From contig CAIQHG010000059.1 of assembly GCA_903871545.1 (NCBI GenBank), positions 1-64,000 of the forward strand: a stretch of 64,000 bases of DNA, in the 5' to 3' direction. The notes under the pieces were generated by a model, which was not told the origin of the DNA, made no database searches, and saw only the letters and a list, made by a program, of their open reading frames with translations. The first letter of the stretch is position 1, and each line of letters begins with the position of its first letter. This stretch comes from an uncultured Burkholderiales bacterium. Its GTDB lineage: Bacteria > Pseudomonadota > Gammaproteobacteria > Burkholderiales > Burkholderiaceae_C. Both the position numbers and the translations under genes were made by a program. This document shows positions 1 through 9,800 of this stretch, in pieces.

Positions 1-153
1 CCTAACTCGTCTCTCTTGATCTAACTTCATTCTTTTAAGTTGAGTTTGAGCATTGTCTAAAGCTACTTGCTTATCGTGATCAGTGATTTTGGGAAACTGT
101 AGAGCATTGAAGTACTTTCTAGTCAGAATATTCTGATACTGCGTATGACATTC
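1..153 (-). other. Open coding-like fragment cut by the window edge
   Basis: Read on the minus strand, one frame is open from about 153 to base 1, bounded upstream by a stop at 154-156. The translation is polar and lysine/glutamine-rich and looks protein-like (it includes KITDHDKQVALDNAQ), but I see no ATG, GTG or TTG start near the upstream stop. It could be the decayed 5' part of a gene continuing left of the window, or a chance open frame. The rest of 154-355 is AT-rich and holds only the likely promoter area of the next gene. No function assigned. Confidence 0.25.
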
Positions 154-355
154 TTAGCTTGTAGTTTAACTATACGTGATAAAAATTTCAAATTAAAACG
201 CAATTTGTGAAATTACTAAAAATTTTTAAAAAAGATAACAAATAAAAACGTTCAATTTTGATAACAAAGTATACTGTTTAATAAAAAAATTAAGTAACGA
301 AAAAATCAAGAAAAGCAAGTAGTGAAAGTAAGGAAATTAGTGTATTATTCTCAAA

Positions 356-754
356 ATGAAAAAACTTATTATTGTGCTTTTTTTATTTTTGTGTAGTTGT
401 AGTACGAAAATAAATCCACTGGCAAAGACTGATGCGGATGTAAATAAGCAAACGTATATACTGAGTTGTCCTAACAACATGTTAATAAATCTTGTAATAT
501 ACAAAGATAAAAGAGCCTTTGAATATCACCGCACTTCATCAGCGTCCTTTGCAACGCAATCTGTAGTTGTAGAGAAAAATGAAGGTATAGTGGAATACAC
601 AGGTGAAAATAGTATGCGATTGATTCAAAGTGGTGCGTCTAAAAAAACAATGATGCTAGGACTCAAAAAAGATAATTTCTTTAGTCTGAAAAACTATGAC
701 GATTTAAACTCTAAAGGTGAATGCGAAGGAGCTCTGTTCGTCCCAGTTTATTGA
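356..754 (+). CDS. Small predicted lipoprotein, function unknown
   Basis: A 132-residue exported protein. The N-terminus is a short lipoprotein signal: MKK, a run of Leu/Ile/Phe, then the lipobox LCSC with the acylated Cys at about residue 16, so the mature protein should be membrane-anchored in the periplasm. Two more Cys (near residues 38 and 123) could form a disulfide. The remainder is mixed polar sequence with no family I recognise. It is AT-rich like its surroundings and faces a winged-helix gene convergently. The existence of the gene is likely; the function is unknown. Confidence 0.6.
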   Translation: MKKLIIVLFLFLCSCSTKINPLAKTDADVNKQTYILSCPNNMLINLVIYKDKRAFEYHRTSSASFATQSVVVEKNEGIVEYTGENSMRLIQSGASKKTMMLGLKKDNFFSLKNYDDLNSKGECEGALFVPVY

Positions 755-823
755 TTTATTAAGCATTCAATTAGCAGATATAAATAAGAACGTAAAAAAA
801 GTATTTTTTATAAGAGTTTTTGA

Positions 824-1147
824 TTACATATCTAAATAACTTAGATCATTCATGAATTGAATGCTTTTAGGCGATGGTGCAACTAATTTCACACGTTTAT
901 CATTTTCAGATTCTTTTTTTACGATAAATCCATTATTTAATAAATATAAATAATGATGTCTGATTGCTGTGTAGCTGAAATTAACAGATGTAAACAAGCT
1001 ATTCACTGTAACTTCCTTTCCTAGAAAATTTTGTTCACAAATAAAAACAATGAGCTCAAGGCTAATAGGAAAGGAATCGTTCGGGAAGGTTTGTTTGATT
1101 AAAGAAATTCTTTTCTTAAATTTATTAAATTCTCTAACTGAGTTCAA
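824..1147 (-). CDS. Winged helix-turn-helix regulator, MarR-like
   Basis: A 107-residue protein made almost entirely of a DNA-binding domain. A helical first half (about 25-45) is followed by a helix-turn-helix (about 46-70, VTVNSLFTSVNFSYTAIRHH) and a wing (about 72-95) with the typical tail 'NNGFIVKKESENDKRVKLV', in which Gly, Lys and Asp-Lys-Arg match the MarR wing. It lacks the long dimerisation helices of full-length MarR proteins, so it resembles the short single-domain winged-helix proteins of accessory regions. It lies convergent to the lipoprotein gene and upstream of the gene-free region. Target unknown. Confidence 0.55.
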   Translation of the reverse strand: MNSVREFNKFKKRISLIKQTFPNDSFPISLELIVFICEQNFLGKEVTVNSLFTSVNFSYTAIRHHYLYLLNNGFIVKKESENDKRVKLVAPSPKSIQFMNDLSYLDM

Positions 1148-1489
1148 AAAATACTCCGTAAAACAATCTTAATTTTAAATGCTAAAAACTATCATAATGC
1201 TAACTTTATAAGTTTAACATAGTAAATCTTATACAACAAAAAATCACAATAAAATATTTTGAGTAAAGATTGATCGTTTTGTTTTTTGAGTATTATTCAA
1301 ATTTTCTTTATATATATTATTTATATGAGAAAAGTTAAAATATATACTTTCTTTTGAGTTAAAGTCAAAAATTTGCTCCTTGAAATAAAGTAAAAAAATT
1401 ACCTGTTCACCATAAGTTAAATACTCTAATAATATTTATTTATGAGCTTAAAGTATGAGCTTTAATTAAATACATCCCTTAATGATTTC

Positions 1490-2215
1490 CGTACACGCTT
1501 AAACACAACATCTTGTAAGGGATAGGCCAACTGCTATGACTAGTCATTCTCTCGGGTGATTGTCCGCCAAAGATAAAGTCCCTAACCTTTTGCTTTTAAT
1601 TAAAGCATCACAAACAAAGCCCATACTTCAAAGTTGGTTGGCCTAGTTAATAAGACTCGATCTAGTCGAGTCGCAGCTGAGCGGTTTCCTTGCTGACGCT
1701 TTGCTCTGATATTGAAACCTTCTTCCTTGTCTAAGCATTAAATCCGTTTTTGACTAACTCTATAACCTTCGCTTTTTATTAAGACAAAGATTCACTAAAA
1801 TTTAAAGCGGATACTAACTGTTTCATTTTATGTATACCTGCTTTAAGAGGGTCATCACTTGGTCCATCGTTTAGCTTGTTATAACTAGCCGAGCGACTTT
1901 AAGTGCAAACTTTACACGCATGTTTGACGTCAACCAAACCCCTAATAACTGATGAGATGGCCAACTAGCGCCTTAGCTGCGTTGACATTAAATTTTTTTA
2001 TAACTTATTACAATAAAAAATTGTCTAATTTCAACGCTGAATTAAGTTGTTTGAACGCGATTTTCCTCTTTGAGTACAAGTAATCGTCCCAGCTCAAAAA
2101 CGTTCACTGCGCAAAACTTCTTCTTCAATGAATAAAAGGTTACTTGTTATATATAAATCTTACGACAAATTTCATCATCATCTTTAATCCGAATTTAGAT
2201 AGTTTAGACTTCGGA
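1490..2215. ncRNA. Candidate structured noncoding region in a 1.4-kb gene-free stretch
   Basis: Bases 1148-2558 hold no plausible gene. Within them 1490-2215 is richer in G+C than its AT-rich flanks and unusually dense in inverted repeats: 1523-1531 with 1637-1645 (9 bp), 1654-1660 with 1666-1672 (7 bp, tight hairpin), 1591-1596/1602-1607, 1683-1688/1714-1719, 1770-1775/1804-1809, 1929-1934/1981-1986, nested stems 2052-2057/2101-2106 and 2069-2074/2093-2098, 2076-2083/2140-2147, and 2188-2193/2210-2215. A 7-bp long-range match links 1672-1678 with 1975-1981. This pattern fits a folded RNA, but 6-bp matches also arise by chance. Transcribed strand, ends and family are unknown; I could not match it to tmRNA, RNase P, 6S or a group I/II intron core. 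Confidence 0.3.
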
Positions 2216-2558
2216 ATGAAAGTCCTCGATATTCCTGTGTTGATTAAAGGTTGCAAAGATATCAATGATTTATAAATGCTTTCTGCTTTTATTTATCTCG
2301 CAGCTTAAAAAATTCTTTGCGTTCTTTAATTTAAAAGTTTTATTTAGATAATTATTCCTGTCCGACCACCTAAACCACACAGCAAAATTAATTTGAGAAG
2401 AGTTCTTAGCGAAAAAAATGAGTTGAAGTCTCTTGTATATATACCAGCACTAACTTTTATTGTTTTGATTTTTTTCTGCGTTATAAAAAAGGGTTTATGA
2501 ACACTTTGGTAATAAATAAAAGCGCAAGTAGAGTTGTCTCAATCTTTTTTGTTTCGTA

Positions 2559-4460
2559 TCATTTGAGCGAATTAGTTTGTAATCTGAATATTGGATATAA
2601 ATTGAGTTTTGAATCTTGCTCAGGTAAATATGAAATCCAAAAATTTAAACGTGCCTTAGGGTTCTCTCTAAATTCATCCTCTTCCAGCAACTTACGATGG
2701 TATTCATTTTTAAGTTGCGGGATTTGATTAAATAGTTCATTACCAAAAAGTTCTTTGATTTTATTTTGATCTTCATTTATCCACCTCACTAACTCAAAGG
2801 CGCGGTGATTTGCCAAATAATCACTAACCTCATAGGCGGTGTTAAATAGCCCCCATGCAGACAATGAATCTGGTCCTTTTGGTTCTAATAAATGAGCAAT
2901 TAAACTTGATTTAGGTTGATTAATAGGAACAAAAATAGACCCCTTTTGAATTGAAGTTGTGTCAGCTCCCCAGTCGCCTGACAAATACGTCATTTGTCTG
3001 CCTTGAAAACTTAGTGACTCAAGTATCACATCTTGTGGTTGTACACGAATAGATTGGATTTTCACCTCTGACGCGTTGCGCTTTAAGATCCTATAACTTA
3101 TCCCGTGCATATCTAAGTATTGTTTGACTATTTCTGACCATGCCAGTGGTATGAGGTAGCCAGAGACGGGAAGTTCTATTTCTCTACTCTTAATAGGTTG
3201 CACATCGTCATAAAATGGAGCTCGCCACACTTCAGCCATATTTAAATGGTAACTAATTAAACGCCCACCCACTATCGGAGCAGGATTTAGGATATCGTAT
3301 TTGTAGCCTAAGATATCTAAAGTCTTGACTCTAGATTGATCAGACGGTACGTCAACCTCGAAATCTAAAGAAAACGTTGTACCACTTTTTGAAGAGGATT
3401 CTTCGTCTGTTTTTTTCTCTACCAATAAGATGTCATTTGACTGCAAAGCTACAGCAGAAAAAATCGCTTTTAGAGTGTCTCGACAAGTTTTAACGCGAGA
3501 AATATAGTTCTCCCAAGCATAGTCTTCTACCAAAATACCAATACGGTTTCTAATTGAGGCGTAGGTATGTGAATTTCGCGGAGTATCCAGGTCCAAAATA
3601 AAACCAGCTTTAGGGTCTTCTTTATCCAATAATCTTGGATAAAAACCTAATGGACGATGCCCTGACTGATCAAGCGATGATATAGTTTTGCTGAGTAACT
3701 TCTTAGCCGCTTGAGTCAATTCAGAGCTGCTCCCAAACTCTGGGGAAACGCTAAAAGACACATCGTGTCTAAATCTAAGGCCATCAGTTACATGAAGATC
3801 AATCGTTACTGCTGGATCCCATTTGTTGATTAAACTGAGCATTGCCCGCATTTCAGGAGTTTGGGCGAGTATCCAGTCTCTATTGAGATTAATTCTCCTC
3901 GCCGTGGTTCTCTCTCCTTGTTCAAATGGACCCTCTTGATTGGGCCTATTAAATTTTCCTGGATGCTCGTGTCCGTCAACGTTAAAAACGGGTATCCACA
4001 CAACGGTGATAGTGTTTAAGGGATTATCTTTGCTGTTGTTTTCTAAAAGTTCCCTTAAGTTTAGAAGACTTGCATCTTTTCCGTCAATCTCACCCGAATG
4101 TGTTCCCGCTATTACAAACACAACAGGTGCTTTATTTGTTGATACTCGACTAGGTGAGAGTGCATTTTTCTTAGAGGTCACCAAATAAAATATTTGTCTT
4201 TTTTCTGCAGTCTGTCCCATTACCTTACAGCGAACAAAGGAGGGGTACTTTAAAGCAAGTTTTTTACAAAATTCTTTAACCTCATCGTAATTCCCTGTCT
4301 CTTTAAAATTAGTTTTTTCAGATGTAAGAATTAAATCCCTGGATGAGACTTTTGAGTTTGGATCAAAAAGCAATTCTGAAGCGTTTAAGTCTAAACTTAC
4401 TAACCAGCATCCCATACTCAACAACAGAAAAGTAATTTTTTTTAGATTGAAATCGAACAT
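2559..4460 (-). CDS. Secreted zinc carboxypeptidase, peptidase family M14
   Basis: A 633-residue protein with an N-terminal signal peptide (hydrophobic core about 9-22) and an M14 metallopeptidase domain from about 55 to 340. The zinc ligands are visible: the HxxE motif HSGE (H121, E124) and a third ligand His in DLHVTDG (H223). The substrate-binding stretch NLNRDW lies at about 191-196, and the catalytic Glu is probably E312 in ILVEDYAWEN. The C-terminal ~290 residues are a second region I do not recognise. It should act on peptide or amide bonds in the periplasm or outside the cell. The first ATG is well placed for export. It stands alone, upstream of and divergent from the RraA-like gene. 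Confidence 0.85.
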   Translation of the reverse strand: MFDFNLKKITFLLLSMGCWLVSLDLNASELLFDPNSKVSSRDLILTSEKTNFKETGNYDEVKEFCKKLALKYPSFVRCKVMGQTAEKRQIFYLVTSKKNALSPSRVSTNKAPVVFVIAGTHSGEIDGKDASLLNLRELLENNSKDNPLNTITVVWIPVFNVDGHEHPGKFNRPNQEGPFEQGERTTARRINLNRDWILAQTPEMRAMLSLINKWDPAVTIDLHVTDGLRFRHDVSFSVSPEFGSSSELTQAAKKLLSKTISSLDQSGHRPLGFYPRLLDKEDPKAGFILDLDTPRNSHTYASIRNRIGILVEDYAWENYISRVKTCRDTLKAIFSAVALQSNDILLVEKKTDEESSSKSGTTFSLDFEVDVPSDQSRVKTLDILGYKYDILNPAPIVGGRLISYHLNMAEVWRAPFYDDVQPIKSREIELPVSGYLIPLAWSEIVKQYLDMHGISYRILKRNASEVKIQSIRVQPQDVILESLSFQGRQMTYLSGDWGADTTSIQKGSIFVPINQPKSSLIAHLLEPKGPDSLSAWGLFNTAYEVSDYLANHRAFELVRWINEDQNKIKELFGNELFNQIPQLKNEYHRKLLEEDEFRENPKARLNFWISYLPEQDSKLNLYPIFRLQTNSLK

Positions 4461-4775
4461 GGCCTAAGACTTATAAAAGAGACTAATAGATCTGCGCTAT
4501 TTTCCTAAAGAATAAATCTTTAAAAATGCGATACCTGTTAAATTAGTGAAAAAACCTATGGATATTTGATTTAGATGAAGTAATAATTTGCTAGATTAAT
4601 AGATGTTTTCATTGCGTGCCCATTCTACTTGCTTAGGGCGGCCGTGAGTTTGTTAAGGTTGAGTGCAAAGACTGCCAAAAACTGCTCCAAATTTTTGCTA
4701 AGTAAAATTCAAGGCCATTCAGGTGGTAAGGGCAATTGTGGTGGTGATTGACAGGTATTATTTAAGGATTTTTAA
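4461..4775. other. Intergenic region with possible remnant coding
   Basis: This 315-base divergent intergenic region lies between the M14 peptidase and the RraA-like gene. A GTG at 4644 opens a 35-codon frame ending with TGA at 4749-4751 (C-terminus GKGNCGGD), but it has no evident ribosome binding site and no family resemblance, so I do not call it a gene. AAGGA at 4764-4768 is the ribosome binding site of the next gene. Confidence 0.4.
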
Positions 4776-5423
4776 GTGAATAAACATACCGAACAACTGA
4801 GCCATTTATATACTGGTGCTGTGCACGACGTTCTTCGCTCGCTTGGCGTTACAAACTTCGTGCTACCGCATTCTATTCGTCCACTCAACCCCTCGCTCAA
4901 ATTAGCTGGTCCAATCTGGACTGCCTCTGGAAAAATAGATAAATCAAAATCAGCCCATGAGACGCTTTTGGGATGGACTAGTTTATTGTCGAAAGCGCCC
5001 TCTGGGCATGTAGTGGTTTGTCAACCCAACAACCAAGAAATTGCGCTAATGGGTGAGCTCTCTGCAGAGACACTTAAAAACAAGGGTGTTTTGGGTTACT
5101 TTGTAGACGGGGGGTGCAGAGATACCGATTTCATACTTAGTCTTGGATTTCCCGTTAGTCATAGCTTTTACACGCCCGCCGATATTGTTGGGAGGTGGAT
5201 CCCAGTGACTTTTGGGGAGCCTATCTTGATCGGTCAAGTGTCCATATCAACGGGTGACTATATCCTGGGGGACAGGGACGGGACAATTGTTATACCTAAA
5301 GCATTAATAGAAGTGGTAATTGAGAAGACTGTAGAGGTTGCGCTGACTGAGAACTTGGTTAGAGATGCAATCCGCTCAGGTGTGGACCCGGTTAAGGCAT
5401 ACACCGAGTACGGAAAGTTTTAA
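4776..5423 (+). CDS. RraA-like / 4-hydroxy-4-methyl-2-oxoglutarate aldolase family protein
   Basis: A 215-residue protein of the RraA/HMG-aldolase family (class II aldolases cleaving 4-hydroxy-4-methyl-2-oxoglutarate or 4-carboxy-4-hydroxy-2-oxoadipate to pyruvate, with a decarboxylase side activity on oxaloacetate). The family core is present: the MGELSAETLKNKG segment (about 92-104) followed by VDGGCRDTDFI (110-120), whose Arg115 and Asp116 match the conserved substrate- and metal-binding pair. The start is GTG with AAGGA about eight bases before it. No ring-cleavage genes lie nearby, so the substrate cannot be inferred from context, and a binding role as in RraA is possible. Confidence 0.75.
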   Translation: MNKHTEQLSHLYTGAVHDVLRSLGVTNFVLPHSIRPLNPSLKLAGPIWTASGKIDKSKSAHETLLGWTSLLSKAPSGHVVVCQPNNQEIALMGELSAETLKNKGVLGYFVDGGCRDTDFILSLGFPVSHSFYTPADIVGRWIPVTFGEPILIGQVSISTGDYILGDRDGTIVIPKALIEVVIEKTVEVALTENLVRDAIRSGVDPVKAYTEYGKF

Positions 5424-5873
5424 TCAGTCCTTGCGCACCTGCCTTGGTGTTAAGAGCCTTAATCTTAAATACAAGTATCGTGTTCAAAAAAGTAATCAAA
5501 ATGTCCTGTAATTCAATGACTTAAATGAATCTTTTACGGCTTGATCAGACAAAAAGGGCATATCAAAAATGCGGCTCCCCCCTTTGTAAGAGTCGAGGAT
5601 ACTTTATTTTATAAAAAACGATGAGATTTGGCGAAACCTTGGCTTTTAAACCAAGCTGAATACATTGTTTTTCATTAATTGGAAAAACTCCGTACATTCT
5701 TAATCATGAAATATTAATCATTAAAGTACGGTATATCTACATCGTCTGGTACAGACTAAATGTAACAAGAATGTAATCAAATTAGCCAGTCAGATCAATA
5801 ACTATTACCAAAGTTAGTGTTAATATCTCACTGCAATTTTTTTGTTGCGATGTTTAACTTTGGAGAACTAAAA
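5424..5873. other. Intergenic region, no gene seen
   Basis: About 450 bases between the RraA-like gene and the small exported protein gene. AT-rich, with only short imperfect hairpins (for example CTTGG/CCAAG near 5640-5660) and no convincing open frame. The leftward-extended frame of the next gene (GTG at 5817) is not taken as its start, because an ATG with a good ribosome binding site and signal peptide follows. Confidence 0.4.
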
Positions 5874-6221
5874 ATGTTTAAAAAGCTTTTAGCTATTTCA
5901 TCTCTCATCTTGGCTGCTCTCGTATCGTCTTCTGCATTTGCCACAACGGAATATGATTTTGACTTGGTCAATAACAGCAAGACCGTAATAAAGGGTTTTG
6001 AAACCAAGGAAGAGGGCAAATGGAGTGATAACTGGCTGGATGGTACTGTTAAACCAGGTGAGACTTTTCACATGCACTGGGGCTCTGGAGATGGTCATTG
6101 CGTTGTCCCCTTTAGGGTTAAGTGGGCAGATGGTCATCCCGCTGACGAGATGTCCGTAGACTGGTGTAAACAAAAACCAAAGAAAATTACGATGAGTGAT
6201 AAATCCTACACTGTTAAGTAA
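5874..6221 (+). CDS. Small exported protein, function unknown
   Basis: A 115-residue exported protein. I start it at ATG 5874, preceded by GGAG at 5862-5865, rather than at the upstream GTG, because this gives a classical signal peptide (MFKK, hydrophobic core, cleavage after SSAFA). The mature part is about 93 residues, rich in Trp, Asp and Lys, with two Cys (GHCVVPF and DWCKQ) that probably form a disulfide; its His/Trp-rich centre (HMHWGSGDGH) could bind a ligand or metal. The even spacing and exported context suggest a compact beta-rich periplasmic domain. A strong terminator follows, so it is a monocistronic unit. No family recognised. Confidence 0.7.
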   Translation: MFKKLLAISSLILAALVSSSAFATTEYDFDLVNNSKTVIKGFETKEEGKWSDNWLDGTVKPGETFHMHWGSGDGHCVVPFRVKWADGHPADEMSVDWCKQKPKKITMSDKSYTVK

Positions 6222-6240
6222 TTAGAATAATTTTTTGAGG

Positions 6241-6273
6241 GATCCCAATGCTTGACAGCCTTGGGATCTTTTT
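6241..6273 (+). terminator. Rho-independent terminator
   Basis: An 8-bp perfect stem, GATCCCAA (6241-6248) with TTGGGATC (6261-6268), with a 12-base loop, followed directly by TTTTT. It lies 20 bases after the stop codon of the small exported protein gene. Confidence 0.85.
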
Positions 6274-6819
6274 GCAACCTCACACTTTAATGACATCTTT
6301 AGCGCTACTTTCCATTTATCAACTAACTCGTTTTTAAGTTACTCTCCCCTACGTACTAATTACAGGTACTAAGATTTTTTTGTGGAAAATGCTTTTAATC
6401 AAAACTTTAATTACCAACAAAACTATACGCTCACCAATTATTAGTAGCTAACCCACCACACTGCCAGTAATCATAAAAAATAGTACTGATCCTTTTTGGG
6501 GTTGAATCATTAAAAAAATATAAAACACCTCTCAGTTTTTCTCGCATTCTTTTCCTCTTCACCATCTTCGAACTAGGAATTGTCACCAGTAATCGTTTAC
6601 TGCATTTAGTTTATGTAATAAAAAGATAATTTTAGTTTTTTACGGGAACTTAAGTAATCTAATGGATTGAGCAGTCAAACTGTGGACCCCAGTATCATCA
6701 AATTGATCCAAATAACACCTTTCATGCTAAGGGAGCATGACCTGCGGATAGATGAACATGTACATTAGAATAGGGCCAGTATTAATGCTTTTGCATAAAA
6801 CCACTATTAAAATAGAATT
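6274..6819. other. Intergenic region upstream of the metalloprotease gene
   Basis: About 545 bases with no convincing open frame. It is AT-rich, with one short hairpin CATGCT/AGCATG at about 6723-6739. The stretch around 6680-6730 (GTGGACCCCAG and following) has a different texture and could be a worn insertion-sequence end, but I cannot find a partner end. It probably carries the promoter of the following gene. Confidence 0.35.
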
Positions 6820-9800
6820 ATGAAGAAAATAAGATTTAGTTTATTTTGTATTCTTTGTTTTTTTGGCCTTAACTTACAGGCTGAAGTAGCGCTTTCAAAT
6901 AAATCTGTAACTTTACTTCAATATGCAGATTTAACGACTGCATTAGCAGACATGGGTCAAACTCCTGGTGCTAGAGTAGAAATAAATTCAGTTTCTATTC
7001 AAAACCTTACCCAAGGAGATGTGATTCTTTTTTCACTGCCCTTTGGTGCAACTTACTCATTCCAGGTCGCAGAAATACAAACTACAAAGACCGGAAGTGT
7101 CCACATTATTTCTAAAATGACTCAAAATGGTCAGATCTTTAGCTCTCTTTTTACATTAGGTGCCGGATTTTTTGCGAATATCAGCACGCCTGACGGTGTT
7201 TTTAAAATATCTTCTGATCAGATTAGTTCTTATTTATTGGATCTATCTAAGTTAGATAACATCCAACTCGAGGGATTTGATGACACGGTTCTCCCAAGGC
7301 CAAAAGCTGCTAAATCCGTTAAAGAAAAGGGAGCCTTCAAGGCCACTCTTCCAACTACAGGCACGGCCACTATTGACTTGTTGGCTCTATATTCATCCGA
7401 TTTAGCAAATTCACTGGGTCTGGACGTGATTCACACCAAGATTGAATACTTTGTCGCTTTGGCCAATCAAGCCTACAAGAATAGCAATATTTCAATTCAA
7501 CTTAACCTTGTTAACACCGCCTCCATTAATGCTTCCCTTAGCACATCTGCTAAGGACATCAACACCACTTTAACGAACCTCAGTAGTTCTGCAGACATAT
7601 TTAGCAATGCAGCCACTTTACGGCAAACTTACGGTGCTGATTTGGTCACTTATTTGAGGCAATTCGACTCAAGCGTAGACCCGAGTGCATGTGGACTAGG
7701 TTTTCTAAATGGTGGTGATTTGGCAGTGCAAACCAGCGGTCTGGATGCCATGAGTGCAGACAACGGTTTCTCTGTTGTCAATGTTGGAAAAGACATTAAG
7801 GGTACTAATTTAGATTGTTCAGATTACGTGTTGGCACACGAATTGGGGCACAACATGGGAAGCGCGCACGATTTAGCTCATGCCACCGGGGCGGCTGGCG
7901 CATATTCATATTCCTATGGTTACGGTAGCGCAAGTGTGTTTGGAACAATCATGAGCTACATAAGTCCTAGGGTTGGATACTTCTCTAGCCCGAATATCAC
8001 GTGTGTTTCTAATACAGCGTGCGGTGTTTCGGATTCTGCCGATAATGCCCGAAGTATCAACAACACGCGTTTTGCGGTTGCTGCTTTTACACAAACACCT
8101 CCGTCAACAATTAGCACTACTCCAAGTGCTTTTAAGTTCTCCCCCGTCACCGGAGTAGTGCCTGGATCAATTCTATATTCAGAAACAGTTACGATCAGTG
8201 GCATTACCCAAGCCACCCCAATCTCGATTACTGGGGGCTTTTACAGCATTAATGGGGCAGCATTTACATCTGGCTCTGGGACTATCACCAGTGGTCAAAA
8301 CGTTCAAATTAAACTCACCGCTTCAACTTCTAGTTACACCACCACAACTGCAATGCTCACCATTGGGGATGTAAGTTCAGCATTTCGATTAAGTACCGGG
8401 ATGATTGGGTCAAGCAGTGCTAATTTAACAGCTCCGATTGTGGTCGCTTCAGAAAATTTTTCGTTGGCTGTTCGCTCTGACAATTCAATTTGGACTTGGG
8501 GTCACAATGATTTAGGCGAATTAGGCCTGGCAAATACGACAAATCTCAGTAATCCTGCACAACTCGTATCTTTGACCAACGTGATCAATGTGGCCTCTGC
8601 TTATAAATCATCCCTAGCCCTCACAAGCTCCGGAACAGTATGGGGTTGGGGAGAAAATACCAATTACAACCTGGGTACCGGTACAAATGTAGCGTCCTCA
8701 TCTCCTTTGCAGATAAGCACTTTAGGCTCCAATGTTGCTGGGATAGCTATTGGTGGTGCAAGTGGGGCCGCTTTAAATAAAAACGGTACTGTTTTTGGTT
8801 GGATCAACTTCGCGCCTACACCCTCGTTGGTGTCCGGTATTTCAAACGCAACACTCTTGGTTGGTGCGCCTGACGATCACTACGCGGTACTGCTGTCGGA
8901 CGGCACCCTAAAATTATGGGGAGCTAATGGATCTGGGCAACTGGGAAACGGAACTACGTCTCAATATTACACATCAACACCGGTCAGCATGACTAATCTT
9001 GGAGCAATCAAGCAAGTAGCGGTCGGCGCCGGTTTTACATTAATTTTGAAGTCTGATGGCACAGTTTGGAGTTGGGGTGATAATGCTTATGGTCAATTAG
9101 GAAATGGAACCACAGTGAGCTCCTTAGTACCCGTGCAAGTCACTGGGCTCTCAAATGTAGCTTCCATTTCCACTAGTTGGTATCATTGTTTTGCAATAAT
9201 GTCAGATGGAACCCTCAAAGCGTGGGGCAAAAACGATAGCTCACAGCTGGGCGACGGTACAACTACAAATACCAGCACCCCTAAAACAATTTCGGGTATT
9301 TCATCCGTTGCTAGCATCTCTGTCGGTTACAACCATAGTTTAGCAATCCAAACCAACGGTAGTGTTTGGGCCTGGGGTAATAACTATTACGGACAATTTG
9401 GAAACGGAACAACCACTGGCTCAAAAGTCCCTGTATCAATAAGTAACACATGGTATTTGGGTGATACAAATGAACCTACTAACTCATTTGTTTTTACTCC
9501 TCAAACCACTACTCCTGGTACAACTGCCACATCAAATACGGTGACTATTTCAGGCATAAATTACCCCTCTCCAGTCTCAATCTCTAAGGGAGCCTACAGC
9601 CTAGACGGTGGCTCTTATACCTCCGCTAGCGGCTTCGTGAGCAATGGGCAGAACGTTACTCTTCAATTAAATGCTCCCTCAAGCCTTGGTAGCTCCAACG
9701 TCACTACACTCGTAGTTGGGGGGGTAAGCTCAACGTTTCAAGTGACGGCCGTAGGCGTCACTACAACCTCGACCACCACCTCTACGGTTGCTTCAACAAC

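Noticed and set aside
1490..2215. tmRNA, RNase P, 6S RNA or intron core in the structured region
   Set aside because: I looked for a tmRNA tag reading frame, the RNase P conserved core and group I/II intron core motifs on both strands and saw none.
4644..4751. 35-codon GTG-started frame upstream of the RraA-like gene
   Set aside because: No ribosome binding site, no signal and no family; a chance frame or a worn remnant is as likely.
5817..5873. Longer start of the small exported protein
   Set aside because: The upstream GTG puts 19 residues before a complete signal peptide and lacks a good ribosome binding site.
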